Source: Lichenicoccus sp964242335 (GTDB lineage Bacteria; Pseudomonadota; Alphaproteobacteria; Acetobacterales; Acetobacteraceae). From it: a DNA stretch of 64,000 nt. The stretch covers positions 124,001-188,000 of the forward strand of contig CAXTAY010000002.1 of assembly GCA_964242335.1 (NCBI GenBank), in the 5' to 3' direction. Both the position numbers and the translations under genes were made by a program. A model generated the notes under the pieces. That model made no database searches and had not been told where the DNA came from. It saw only the letters and a program-made list of their open reading frames with translations. Below are positions 1 through 9,210 of this stretch, piece after piece (position 1 is the stretch's first letter; each line of letters opens with the position of its first letter).

Positions 1-2
1 TG

Positions 3-932
3 GTCGCCGTCGGGCATCGCGTGGTGCATGGCGGTCCCGACCATGACCGGCCGCAGCGCGTCACCGACACGCTGCTCGCCGAACTCGACCGGCTGTGCCC
101 GCTGGCACCGCTGCACCAGCCGCACAACATCGCGCCGATACGCGTCCTCGGGGCACTGCGTCCGGAGCTGGCGCAGGTGGTCTGCTTCGACACCGCCTTC
201 CATCACGGCATGCCGCTGCCGGCTCGTCGCGTCGCGCTGCCGCGCGAGTATGAAGCCGAGGGCGTGCGCCGCTACGGCTTCCACGGCCTGTCCTACGAGT
301 ACATCGCCAACCGCCTGCGCGAGACGGCGCCGGCGATGGCCCGCGGCCGCGTCATCGTGGCACATCTCGGCAACGGCGCCAGCCTGTGCGCGATGCGGGA
401 CGGGCGCAGCATCGACACCACGATGGGGTTCACCGCGCTCGACGGGCTGGTCATGGGGACACGCTGCGGCACCCTCGATCCGGGCATCCTGCTCTACCTG
501 CAGCGGACGCACGAGATGGACGCGGAGCGTCTCGAGCAGCTGCTCTACGAGCGGTCGGGCCTGCTCGGCGTCTCCGGCCTCAGCAGCGACATGCGCGTGC
601 TGATGCGGAGCACGGACACCCGTGCCCGCGAGGCAATCGCCCTGTTCGTGTTCCGTCTCGCGCGCGAGGCCGGCGCGCTGGTCAGCTCGCTCGGCGGTCT
701 CGACGCCCTGGTGTTCACCGCGGGCATCGGGGAGAACACCCCCGCGATCCGCAGCGCCGCGTGCGAGCGCCTCGCCTGGCTCGGCGTCGCGCTGGACGAG
801 GACGCCAATGCGCGTGGCGCGGAGCGGATCAGCCTGCCCGGCAGCCGGATCGAGGTCCGGGTCATGGCGACCGACGAGGAGGGCATGATCGCCCGCCACA
901 CGATCGAGACGGTCGGCGCCCGACCCACATAG
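3..932 (+). CDS. ackA: Acetate kinase, 3' part (5' end outside window)
   Basis: This is the C-terminal part, about 309 residues, of acetate kinase, which interconverts acetyl phosphate plus ADP and acetate plus ATP in the cytosol. The reading frame is already open at base 3 and reads VAVGHRVVHGG, the conserved segment about 90 residues into this family, so the GTG codons near base 21 are internal and not starts. Other family landmarks are FHGLSYEY, the AHLGNGAS phosphate-binding segment, MGTRCGTLDPG, and FTAGIGENTP near the C-terminus. The family is usually about 400 residues, so roughly 90 lie upstream. The natural partner is the phosphoketolase at 10.8-13.2 kb, which makes acetyl phosphate. 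The stop TAG is at 930-932. Confidence 0.95.
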   Translation, partial: VAVGHRVVHGGPDHDRPQRVTDTLLAELDRLCPLAPLHQPHNIAPIRVLGALRPELAQVVCFDTAFHHGMPLPARRVALPREYEAEGVRRYGFHGLSYEYIANRLRETAPAMARGRVIVAHLGNGASLCAMRDGRSIDTTMGFTALDGLVMGTRCGTLDPGILLYLQRTHEMDAERLEQLLYERSGLLGVSGLSSDMRVLMRSTDTRAREAIALFVFRLAREAGALVSSLGGLDALVFTAGIGENTPAIRSAACERLAWLGVALDEDANARGAERISLPGSRIEVRVMATDEEGMIARHTIETVGARPT

Positions 933-1546
933 GCGGCGCCGTAGCAGCCGGCCAGCTGCTGCTCCGGATCGCGACGACGCGGTCGCTGCGCGCACGACCG
1001 GACCCGCCATTCCAACGACATCGATACCGGTGCGGCGACGATCTGAACCTGATGCGGCTGTCCTCGGCCGCGATGCTGTGGTTCGCCGCTCCTGCGAGCG
1101 ACGACACAGACGATGCCATCGTCGATCGGTCCGGATCTGTCATCGGCGGATCTGCGAGCCCGGGCCCGGCGGCTACCGGCCGTGGCCGAGGGTGGGGAGG
1201 CAGCACCGGGCGGCCTGACCCCGCGCGGCCCGGAACCGGAGTGCCGCGGCATCTCGAGCTACACCCGCGAGGCCATCGCCCCGATGATCGAGCAGCGCTT
1301 CGGCAAGTGCGACCATCCGGCGAGCCTGAGCGAGGCACTGCGACGCGGGGAGTTCTCCCGGCAGGAGCCGCACGCGCAGGCAGCCTGGTGAGGAAGGGGC
1401 TGCCGAGCGCGCTGAACCCGGCAGCGAAGGCGCATCCCGGCACGCGGATCGCACGCCCCTTCCGGGATCAGGCCAGGCTCCCAGAAGGGTCGTGTCTGCA
1501 TTAGGAAGACCTGATGCGCGAACGTGACAGCGTCGCGAACGGCGTC
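933..1546. other. Gene-poor stretch between ackA and the repeat protein
   Basis: No convincing gene is visible here. Several short frames are open on both strands, as expected at this GC content. One plus-strand frame ending at 1391 contains a protein-like stretch (ISSYTREAIAPMIEQRFGKC, about 1249-1308) without a family I recognise. It could be the remains of a decayed gene. The two genes flanking this stretch converge. Confidence 0.4.
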
Positions 1547-1572
1547 GGGCCTCCGCCGGTCGGCGGAGGCCC
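1547..1572 (-). terminator. Hairpin terminator of the repeat-protein gene
   Basis: A perfect 11-bp stem, GGGCCTCCGCC at 1547-1557 pairing with GGCGGAGGCCC at 1562-1572, encloses a 4-base loop. It begins 5 bases past the stop codon of the minus-strand repeat gene. There is no long T run on either side, so it is a strong hairpin rather than a textbook terminator. It may serve the converging genes from both directions. Confidence 0.7.
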
Positions 1573-1577
1573 TTCGA

Positions 1578-4500
1578 TCACACGACGGCGTGCGGGTTCA
1601 GTCCGGTGACGCCCAGCAGGGTGATCTGCGTGCCGTCCGACAGGCTGAGCGTGGTGTTGCCGCCCGCGACGCTCGCATTTGCCAGCGCGCTGGCAGCCTC
1701 TCCGTTGCCATAGCCGAACAGGCCCAGCTGGTCGCGATTGGCATCGAAGCCGGCGATCGTCACCGATCCGCCGATGCCCGCCATGAAGTCGAACATCGCG
1801 CTGCCCGACCCGGCGGTGATGGCGGCGGAGCCGCTGCCGGCCAGGAAGGTGTTGGCGCCGCTGCCCAGCCTGACCACGTCGGCGCCGCTGCCGCCGTACA
1901 GGATGTTGTTGCCCGCGGAGCCCGCAGCATCGAGCGTCTCGTTGCCCGATGCCGCGACCAGGATGTCGGACGCGTTGCCGGTGGCGATCAGCTGGTCGCC
2001 ACTGCCGGCGCCGGCCAGGAAGGCGGTTCCGCTGCCGGACTGCAGCAGGTTGTTGCCCGAGGCGCTGCCGAAGAAGGCGCCGCCGCCGGCTCCGCCGGAC
2101 ACCGTGAGCCCTCCTGAACCGCCGATCACCGTGCTGGCAGCCGAGCCGCCGGTGAAGCTGGTGGTCCCGCTGCCGGCGAACAGCGTCACCGCGGCGCCGC
2201 CCGCCTGGATGGTGTCGTTGCCGGAACTGCCCACGATCGTGTCGGCACCGTGGCTCTGCACCAGGTTCTGGCCGCTGCCCAGGAAGATCACGCTGCCGCC
2301 GGTGCCGCTGGTGACGGTGTTGCTGCCGCCGCCGCCGACCATGGTGTCGTGCCCCAGGCCACCCTTGAACACGGTGCCCCCGGACGCCGCCCCGAAGAAC
2401 ACGTCGCCGCTGCTGGCGCCGCTGCCGTCCAGCGTCTCGCCGGACGGGCCGGCGATCAGCGTGTCGCCGCCGACGCTGGCGGCGGTGACGACCGCGCCAG
2501 CCTTCTGCCCGACCAGGCTCTCTCCGCTGCTGCTGCCCGTGATCCCCCCGCCGCTGCCGGTTCCGTAAAGGGTGGCGTCGGTGCCCTGGCTGTTCAGCGT
2601 CACCTGGAACTCCGGCGACGTGAGGCCGGACTGTGTCGAGGAGAAGCCGAGCCCCTGCAAGGCGGCGTTCACTGCCGCCGCGGTGCCCGTGACCGAGTAG
2701 GTGCCGCCGTTCGCGCTGACGGAACCGCCGCCCAGGTTGCTGAAGCTGCCAGCCGCCGACGGATCCAGGGTCAGGCTGACCGTGAGCGCTGCCGCCGCGT
2801 TGTCCGCGGAGACCGCGACGCCGGTGAACGGCGTGATCGCCAGGGCCACGCCGGCGCTGGCCGTCTTGACCACGACACCATGCTGGTCGAGCACCTGGTA
2901 GGTGACCGCGTCGGTGCCCGTCGCGGCGATGCTCGAGGGTGCGGTGTAGATCACCTGCTGCGTCCCGTCGGCCTGCACGGTCCCGAGCGCGATCGTGCCC
3001 TGGATGCTGCCGCTGCGGCGCAGGGTCAGGGTGTCGCCGGGTTCTCCGGGCGAGACAACCGCCAGGACCGTGGTGCGGCTTGCCTCCACCGCGCCCGGGG
3101 TGCGGGTGGCGATCGACGGCCCGGCATCCAGCTTCACGTGGGCGATCGCGCCGGGTGCGGCACCGCCATGCTGGTCGGTGACGTTGTAGATCACCTCATC
3201 GAGGGTGCTGTCCGGCACGCTGCCGGGGGCCGTGTAGATGATCTGCCGGCTGCCGTCGCTCTGCACCGCGCCGAGCGACACCGTCCCGAGCGTCCGCGCA
3301 CTCTGGCTGACGCTCAGCGTGTCTCCGCTCTCCCCGGGTGTGACGACGCCGAGCACGGTGGTCTGGCCCGACTCGATCACCGCCGGAATGGCCTGCACGA
3401 CGCTCGGACCCGCATCCAGCCCGACCGAGGCGGTGTTGCCCACGACGATGTCGTCGTGCTGGTCCGTGACGCTGTAGCTGATCGTGTCGGTGCCGTTCGC
3501 GCTGACGGTCTGCGGCGCGGTGTAGAGGATCTGCTGCGTGCCGTTGGCCTGCACCGCGCCGAGCGACACCGTGCCGAGAGCGCCGGCCGCCTGGGTGATG
3601 CGCAGCGCATCGCCGCTCACGCCGGGGGTGACGGTGCCCAGGACCGTCGTCTGATTTTCCTCGATGGTTCCCGGCTGCGCCGCGACGATCGTGGCGCCCG
3701 CGTCGAGCGTCACCGACGCCGTCTGGCTGGACACCGCATCATCGTGCTGGTCGGTGATGCTGTAGCTGACGCTGTCGGCGCCGCTGGCCGCGATGTTCGC
3801 GGGCGCGGTGTAGAGGATCTGCTGCGTGCCGTCATCCTGCACCGTGCCGAGGCTGACCACCCCCTGCGAGCCGGGCGTCTGCGTCAGCGTCAGCGCATCG
3901 CCGGGCAGCCCGGGCGTGACCACGCCGATCTCGACCGTCTGGCCCTGCTCGGACGCGGCGGACACCGCACTCACCGACGGACCCGCATCCAGGTTCACGG
4001 TGGCGCTGCCGCTGGACATCACCTCGTCGTGCTGGTCGGTGATCGTGTAGCCGACCGGATCGGCTCCGCTGACGGCGACGCTCGCCGGCGCGGTGTAGAC
4101 CACCTGCTGCGTACCGTCGGCCTGCACCGCACCGAGGGCCAGCGTGCCGAGCGAACCCGGCGCCTGCACGAGGGTCAGTGCATCGCCGGCCAGCCCAGGG
4201 GTCACCGTGCCGACCACGGTGGCCTGCCCCTGCTCCACCGCCAGCGGCGTCACGGACGCGATCGTGGCTCCCGCGTCCAGCGACACCGACGCCGAGCCGC
4301 TGGCGATCACGTCGTTATGCTGGTCGGCGATCGTGTAGCTGACCGGGTCGGTCCCACTCGCAGCGATGCTCGTCGGCGCGGTGTAGATCACCTGCTGCGT
4401 GCCGTCGGCCTGCACCGCACCGAGCGACAGCACGCCCAGGGATCCCGCCGCCTGCGCCAAGGTCAGGCTGTCGCCTGTCTCGCCGGGCGTGACCGTGCCC

Positions 4501-7466
4501 ACCACCGTGGTCTGGTTCTGCTCCAGCACGTCCGGCGTCGCCGGCGCGATCGTGGCACCGCCGTCGAGTGTGACGGTCGCATGCCCGCTCGCCACGGCGC
4601 CGCGATACTCGTCGGTGATGGTGTAGCTGACCGGATCGGTGGTGCTGGCGCCGATCGTCGCCGGCGCGGTGTAGAGGATCTGCCGCGAGCCGTCGGCCTG
4701 AAGCGGCCCGAATGTCACCGTGCCGAGCGAGTCCGAAGTCTGGGCCAGGGTCAGCACGTCGCCGGCAAGGCCGGCCGCCACAGTGCCCAGCAGCGTGGTC
4801 TGGCCCTGCTCGACCGCGTCCGGCGTTGCAGCCACGAGCTGCGGACCGGCATCGAGCGTCACGTAGGCGGTCTTGCTCGCCACGACGTCGTCGTGCTGGT
4901 CGGTGATGCTGTAGGCGATCACGTCGGTGCCGCTGGCGACGACGCTCGCGGGGGCGGTGTAGATCACCTGCTGGATGCCGCTCTCGCCGACCGGCCCGAG
5001 TGTCACCAGACCCAGCGCCCCGGGCGCCTGCGTCACGGTCAGCGTGTCCCCGAGCACGCCGGCTTTCACCGAACCCAGCACCGTGGTCTGGTCCTGTTCC
5101 ACGGTCGCGGGCGTCGTGGCGATGAGCCTCGGACCGCGATCCAGCAGGACCGAGGCGCTGTCGCTCGCGACCACCTCATCATGCTGATCGACGATGCTGT
5201 AGCTGACGCTGTCGGGTGCGCTGGAGGAAACGCTGGCGGGCGCGGTGTAGATCACCTGCTGCGTGCCGTCCGCCTGGACCGTCCCGAGGCTCACGGTGCC
5301 GACGCCGCCTGCGCCTTGCGTCAGGGTCAGCGTGTCGCCGGTCTCGCCGGGCGTCACGGTGCCCAGGATCGTGGTCTGACCCTGCTCGACCGCACCCGGC
5401 GTCGCGGTCACCAGTGCCGGCCCGGCATCGAGGGTGACGGTGGCGGGCTCGCTCGCCACCACGTCGCTGTACTGGTCCATGATCGTGTAGCCGACCGTGT
5501 CCGTGGTGCTGGACGGAACATTCGCCGGTGCGGTGTAGATGATCTGCTGCGTGCCGTCTGCCGCGACCGCACCGAGGCTGACCGTCCCGAGCGCTCCCCC
5601 CGTCTGCGTCAGGGTCAGCGTGTCGCCGCTCAGGCCGGGCGTCACCGTGCCGAGCACGGTGGTCTGGGTCTGCTCGACCACGCCCGGAGTGGCGGTCGCG
5701 ATCGAGGGACCCGCATCGAGCTGCACCGACACGCTCTGCGTCACCGACGCGCCGGGCTGCTGGTTCACGCCGTCATGCTGGTCGGTCAGGGTGTAGGTGA
5801 TCGCGTCGGTGGCGCTGGCGGAGATCGCCGCGGGCGCGGTGTAGACCAGCTTCTCGGCCCCGGCAGGGGCGCCGTCGTCGGTGTCCGCCTCGAGCGTCAC
5901 CGCGCCGAGCGCGCCGGCGGCCTGGCTCACGCTCAAGATGTCGCCTGCCATCCCGGGTGTCACGACCCCCAGAACGGTGGTCTGGCTCTGCTCCAACACG
6001 CCCGGCGTGCCGGCCGCGAGCTGCGGTCCGTCGTCGAGCGGCACGTTCGCGGTCCGGGTCGCGATCGTGTCGTCGTACTGGTCCACGATATGGTAGGTGA
6101 CCGCATCGGCGGCGCTGGCGGAGACGGTCGCGGGTGCCGTGTAGATGATCTGTTGCGAACCGTCGCTGCTGACCGCGCCGAGCGTGACCGTGCCGAGCGC
6201 GCCTGCGTCCTGGCTCACGCTCAGCACATCCCCGGTCTCGCCGGGAGAAACCGTGCCCAGCACCGTGGTCTGGCTCTGCTCGATCGTGTCCGGCGTGGCA
6301 GGGCTGACCTGCGGGCCGCCATCGACGGTGACGGAGCCGGTCCCGTGCGCCACCACGTCGTGGTTCTGGTCGGCAACCGTGTAGGCGAGATTGTCGGTGA
6401 AGCTCTGGATCACGGTCTGCGGCGCGGTGTAGATCACCGCATCCGTATCGTCACCCTGCGAGACGAGCGAAAGCGTGCCCTCCGAGCCGAAGGCCTGCGT
6501 CAAGGTCAGCACATCCCCCGGAGCGCCAACAGCCACGGTTCCGATCTGGGTCGTCTGCGCCTGCTCGATGGTGTGCGGCTGCACGGCGGCGACGCTCGGC
6601 CCCACGTCGAGGGACACGCCGGTGGAGCCATATGCGGTGCCGCCATTGCTGTCGGTGATGGTGTAGCTCACGGTGTCCAGACCGCTGGCGATCACGTGCG
6701 CGGGCGCGGTGTAGATGATCGGCGCCTGACCGTCATCGTCCGGCTCGCCGAGCGCCACCGTGCCGTACTGGCCGGAGGTCTGCGCGATGGTCAGCGTGTC
6801 GCCTGCCACGCCCGGGGTCGCGTATCCGATCGTCTCGCTCTGGCCCTGCTCAAGTTCGGCGTGCGGCACCCCGCTGATCTGCGGCCCGCGATCGAGGTTG
6901 ATGGTCGCAGTCTTGTCGACGACGCCGCCATACGGGTCGGCGACGCTGTAGCCCACCGTGACCGGCCCGCTCTCGGCCACGCCCGCCGGCGCCGTATAGT
7001 TGATCGCCTGCACGCCATCCTGTATCTGCCCCAGCGAGACCGTCCCGGGTCCGCTCAGCAGGCTCACTGTCAGCACGTCACCCGGCAGGCCCGGCGTGAC
7101 CGTGCCGATCTGCCGCTCCTGGCCAGCCTCCACCAGGCCCGGATTGGTCGTGGTCACGGCCGGACCCGCGTCGAGGTAAACGCTTGCCGCGCCGTCGGCG
7201 CTGGCATCTCCGGCGGTGACGTCGGTAACCGTGTAGCTGAGCGTATAGAGGCCGCCTGACGTGATGCTCGCCGGCGCGGTGTAGACCACGTTCTCGGTGC
7301 CGTTCGTTCCGGCCTCAAGTGCAATCGTGCCGACGAAGCCGACGCGCGGGGCCACGGCCAGTACATCGCCGCTTTGCGTGGGGGTCACGATGCCCACGAT
7401 CGTGGTCTGGTTCTGCTCGACGGTATGAGCGGGCTGCGGGTTGATCGTGGGGGACGACGAAGACAT
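1578..7466 (-). CDS. Giant 1962-aa repeat protein with RTX-like glycine-rich C-terminus (probable secreted or surface adhesin)
   Basis: The start at 7466 is preceded by GAGGAAAC. A frame 15 codons longer exists but has no ribosome site. Residues ~6-1545 are 16 tandem modules of about 96 residues. A typical module contains EQxQTTVLGTVTPG, GDxLTLTQ, LGTVSLG, QxIYTAP, SYxITDQHDD and closes with LDAGP, which looks like a beta-sandwich (Ig/cadherin-like) fold. Residues ~1546-1640 form a different module (GSFSNLGGG, YSVTGTAAAVNAAL). From ~1640 to ~1880 the chain is Gly/Ser/Asp-rich with RTX-like motifs such as GGSGADVVRLG. The tail ends ITLLGVTGLNPHAVV. There is no N-terminal signal peptide, which with the C-terminal features fits type I secretion, but no type I exporter is in the window. 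Role inferred: adhesion or biofilm matrix. The exact family is not known to me. Confidence 0.8.
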   Translation of the reverse strand: MSSSSPTINPQPAHTVEQNQTTIVGIVTPTQSGDVLAVAPRVGFVGTIALEAGTNGTENVVYTAPASITSGGLYTLSYTVTDVTAGDASADGAASVYLDAGPAVTTTNPGLVEAGQERQIGTVTPGLPGDVLTVSLLSGPGTVSLGQIQDGVQAINYTAPAGVAESGPVTVGYSVADPYGGVVDKTATINLDRGPQISGVPHAELEQGQSETIGYATPGVAGDTLTIAQTSGQYGTVALGEPDDDGQAPIIYTAPAHVIASGLDTVSYTITDSNGGTAYGSTGVSLDVGPSVAAVQPHTIEQAQTTQIGTVAVGAPGDVLTLTQAFGSEGTLSLVSQGDDTDAVIYTAPQTVIQSFTDNLAYTVADQNHDVVAHGTGSVTVDGGPQVSPATPDTIEQSQTTVLGTVSPGETGDVLSVSQDAGALGTVTLGAVSSDGSQQIIYTAPATVSASAADAVTYHIVDQYDDTIATRTANVPLDDGPQLAAGTPGVLEQSQTTVLGVVTPGMAGDILSVSQAAGALGAVTLEADTDDGAPAGAEKLVYTAPAAISASATDAITYTLTDQHDGVNQQPGASVTQSVSVQLDAGPSIATATPGVVEQTQTTVLGTVTPGLSGDTLTLTQTGGALGTVSLGAVAADGTQQIIYTAPANVPSSTTDTVGYTIMDQYSDVVASEPATVTLDAGPALVTATPGAVEQGQTTILGTVTPGETGDTLTLTQGAGGVGTVSLGTVQADGTQQVIYTAPASVSSSAPDSVSYSIVDQHDEVVASDSASVLLDRGPRLIATTPATVEQDQTTVLGSVKAGVLGDTLTVTQAPGALGLVTLGPVGESGIQQVIYTAPASVVASGTDVIAYSITDQHDDVVASKTAYVTLDAGPQLVAATPDAVEQGQTTLLGTVAAGLAGDVLTLAQTSDSLGTVTFGPLQADGSRQILYTAPATIGASTTDPVSYTITDEYRGAVASGHATVTLDGGATIAPATPDVLEQNQTTVVGTVTPGETGDSLTLAQAAGSLGVLSLGAVQADGTQQVIYTAPTSIAASGTDPVSYTIADQHNDVIASGSASVSLDAGATIASVTPLAVEQGQATVVGTVTPGLAGDALTLVQAPGSLGTLALGAVQADGTQQVVYTAPASVAVSGADPVGYTITDQHDEVMSSGSATVNLDAGPSVSAVSAASEQGQTVEIGVVTPGLPGDALTLTQTPGSQGVVSLGTVQDDGTQQILYTAPANIAASGADSVSYSITDQHDDAVSSQTASVTLDAGATIVAAQPGTIEENQTTVLGTVTPGVSGDALRITQAAGALGTVSLGAVQANGTQQILYTAPQTVSANGTDTISYSVTDQHDDIVVGNTASVGLDAGPSVVQAIPAVIESGQTTVLGVVTPGESGDTLSVSQSARTLGTVSLGAVQSDGSRQIIYTAPGSVPDSTLDEVIYNVTDQHGGAAPGAIAHVKLDAGPSIATRTPGAVEASRTTVLAVVSPGEPGDTLTLRRSGSIQGTIALGTVQADGTQQVIYTAPSSIAATGTDAVTYQVLDQHGVVVKTASAGVALAITPFTGVAVSADNAAAALTVSLTLDPSAAGSFSNLGGGSVSANGGTYSVTGTAAAVNAALQGLGFSSTQSGLTSPEFQVTLNSQGTDATLYGTGSGGGITGSSSGESLVGQKAGAVVTAASVGGDTLIAGPSGETLDGSGASSGDVFFGAASGGTVFKGGLGHDTMVGGGGSNTVTSGTGGSVIFLGSGQNLVQSHGADTIVGSSGNDTIQAGGAAVTLFAGSGTTSFTGGSAASTVIGGSGGLTVSGGAGGGAFFGSASGNNLLQSGSGTAFLAGAGSGDQLIATGNASDILVAASGNETLDAAGSAGNNILYGGSGADVVRLGSGANTFLAGSGSAAITAGSGSAMFDFMAGIGGSVTIAGFDANRDQLGLFGYGNGEAASALANASVAGGNTTLSLSDGTQITLLGVTGLNPHAVV
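2830..7450 (-). repeat. 16 tandem ~289-bp repeats inside the giant protein gene
   Basis: The DNA repeats with a period of about 289 bp, matching the 96-residue protein module. A recurring landmark on the plus strand is GGCGCGGTGTAGATCA, the antisense of the IYTAP segment. Copies nearest the middle and C-terminal end of the repeat region (roughly 2.9-5.7 kb) are most alike. Those encoding the N-terminal modules are more diverged. Such arrays can expand or contract by recombination, and can be misassembled from short reads. Confidence 0.85.
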
Positions 7467-8435
7467 GAAAGTTTCCTCGGTGATTTCGTGCTTGGGATTC
7501 CGATAACACACGCGGATGAAACCTTAAACGGAATAATAACGCATCCAAAACTGATATCTGGAGACGGTCTTGCTCCTTCCGATCCTCAGCCTGCCCGGAA
7601 ACGGGTCGGTAGATGATTTTCTCGACGACCGAACGGCCGTCATCCTGCTAATCGATCGCGTTCGGAACCTGCTGGATCGCCCTGCTCCACGGTCCCGTGC
7701 TAGGATAAATTCCGCGACGCGCCGACACGCTGCGCCTGCCTGAGCGATGCTTGACGCGCAGGGTAAATCGGAATACGCAACGAAATCGAATGTGATGCCA
7801 GGAATACGGTGTTGCCCGACAGGATCCCGATCGTTCATGACGATGTCATGATGTTCGGGTCGACCAGTGCGATTTTGGTGAAGCGGTTACGACGGGGAGC
7901 ACGCGGAGAAAGCAGGCGGAGACGATGTGGTCGTGACGGCGGCGCCGACTGAGCTGATTGCGTAGTTCACCGTGCTCGGCCACCGTCTCTTCATGGAGGC
8001 CATGCTGTGTCACTGCCGCGCTGGTTGAGCAGCGAGGGATGGGATGGCCGCATTGTTGTCGCAGGATCCGCGTGAACGCCTGGTGCAGATCGTAGAGGCC
8101 GCAGTTCAGCACGCGAAGCCGCGCGGGTCCGGGTTGTCGCAAGCCGAAGAAGGCGCGGCAGGTTCACCCCAACGCACGGCATGAGTGAATTGCTGCGCGG
8201 CTTCTCCGAGCCGCTGGCGCCGGACGTCCGCGCCGCCGCACTGCAGGTGCCGGACAGCGTCACCCTGGTGAAGCTGCCGACCTCGTCGCATCGTCTGCAT
8301 TCCGCAAGACGACCGTCATGGATGCCGCTCGCGGAAACTGGAACCGCCTCACTCCCGAACCGTCCGGCTCTCCCTGCATCATACCGGGCACTTCATGCGT
8401 CCGGCGGGCTGGGATCGTGCTCTCCGGCCGGTGGC
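7467..8435. other. Long gene-free region upstream of the repeat protein
   Basis: About 970 bases without a supported gene. The first part (7467-7560), just upstream of the repeat-protein start, is less GC-rich than its surroundings and probably holds its promoter and leader. Short open frames occur on both strands (for example minus strand 8142-7846), but none has a good ribosome site or a family resemblance I can defend. Confidence 0.4.
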
Positions 8436-9005
8436 TCAGCCGTGCCAGGTCAGGAACAGGCCGATGTCTCCCGGAAGCCCCTGCCGATACTCCAGGGTCG
8501 AGGCGGCCAGTCCGAACCCCTTCGGCAGCAGGTCGCGCCGGTAGCGCGCGCGCAACTCCGCGGCCTCCCCGCGCAGCGTGTCCTCCCAGCCCTGCTCTCG
8601 CACCCTGATCTTTCGGCCGCCGTCGCTGCACAGATCGGATGGGAACCGGATCAGCTCCAGCTGGCTCTCGCCGCGCGCGGCGGCGGGATGCACGTGCAGC
8701 AGCAGGTCGCTCCAGATCGCGTCGTCGAGATGCGTCTGCAGCAGGAGCTTGACCTTCTGCTTCTCGACGAGCACGGCCTGGTCCCGCTCGGCACAGGCGT
8801 CGTGCTCCAGCCTTGCCTCCGCGCCGGCGGCGAGCTTGCGCAGCGCATCGGGCGTGTCGATACCGGCGACCGGATCGGCCTCCTGCTTTCCGTCAGCCGC
8901 TGGTTCCGCCTCCGGCGGTCCGAGCGTCCCTTTGAGCAGCAGGCTGACGAGGTGGCGAAACCTGCTGTACGCCTCGCCGGCGGTGGCGGCACCGGGCGCA
9001 GCCAT
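8436..9005 (-). CDS. Uncharacterised 189-aa protein
   Basis: I do not recognise a family. The ATG at 9005 lies 2 bases past the stop of the preceding small gene and has GAGGGG upstream. A longer frame begins at 9095 but would overlap that gene. The N-terminal third is Ala/Gly/Glu-rich (residues ~30-70) and likely flexible. The C-terminal two-thirds looks folded, with a basic-acidic helical part (EKQKVKLLLQTHLDDAIWSDLLL) followed by ELIRFPSDL and an ending GDIGLFLTWHG. It has no signal peptide or membrane segment. It is the last of five minus-strand genes headed by phosphoketolase. Confidence 0.6.
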   Translation of the reverse strand: MAAPGAATAGEAYSRFRHLVSLLLKGTLGPPEAEPAADGKQEADPVAGIDTPDALRKLAAGAEARLEHDACAERDQAVLVEKQKVKLLLQTHLDDAIWSDLLLHVHPAAARGESQLELIRFPSDLCSDGGRKIRVREQGWEDTLRGEAAELRARYRRDLLPKGFGLAASTLEYRQGLPGDIGLFLTWHG

Positions 9006-9007
9006 GC

Positions 9008-9205
9008 TCAGCGTGACCCCTCGCCGTCTCCGGGCCTTATCGGCGTTCCGTCGCCGGCTCCGGCCTCGCGGTTCATGCCGGTCGTCAACATCCATTCATC
9101 CGCCGCCTGCTGGGTCGGGAAGATGCCGAGCACATCCTGCAGATCCCGGCCGCCGATGTCGCGCACCGCGTAGCGGCCGTCATCCTGCTGAACCACTTGA
9201 AGCAT
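9008..9205 (-). CDS. Small uncharacterised protein, 65 aa
   Basis: A short acidic protein starting MLQVVQQDDGRYAVRDIGG and containing VLGIFPTQQAADEWMLT, a pattern that suggests a small beta-alpha domain. It sits 5 bases after the slipin stop and 2 bases before the next start, so translation is probably coupled. The C-terminus (DGTPIRPGDGEGSR) looks disordered. No family is recognised. The case for it being real rests on tight packing, a sensible composition and the absence of a competing frame. Confidence 0.55.
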   Translation of the reverse strand: MLQVVQQDDGRYAVRDIGGRDLQDVLGIFPTQQAADEWMLTTGMNREAGAGDGTPIRPGDGEGSR

Positions 9206-9210
9206 CGGAG

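Noticed and set aside
2250..7259. A 1669-codon open frame on the plus strand, antisense to the giant repeat protein
   Set aside because: High GC and the repeat's codon pattern keep the opposite strand open. The product is His/Arg/Gly/Asp-rich without domains, and the minus-strand protein is clearly the selected one.
2830..7450. Regular repeats that might suggest a CRISPR or satellite array
   Set aside because: The ~289-bp period is a multiple of three overall, codes for protein modules and has no spacer structure.
7846..8142. A 98-codon minus-strand frame upstream of the repeat protein, considered as a transposase scrap
   Set aside because: No recognisable transposase motif, no inverted ends and no ribosome site.
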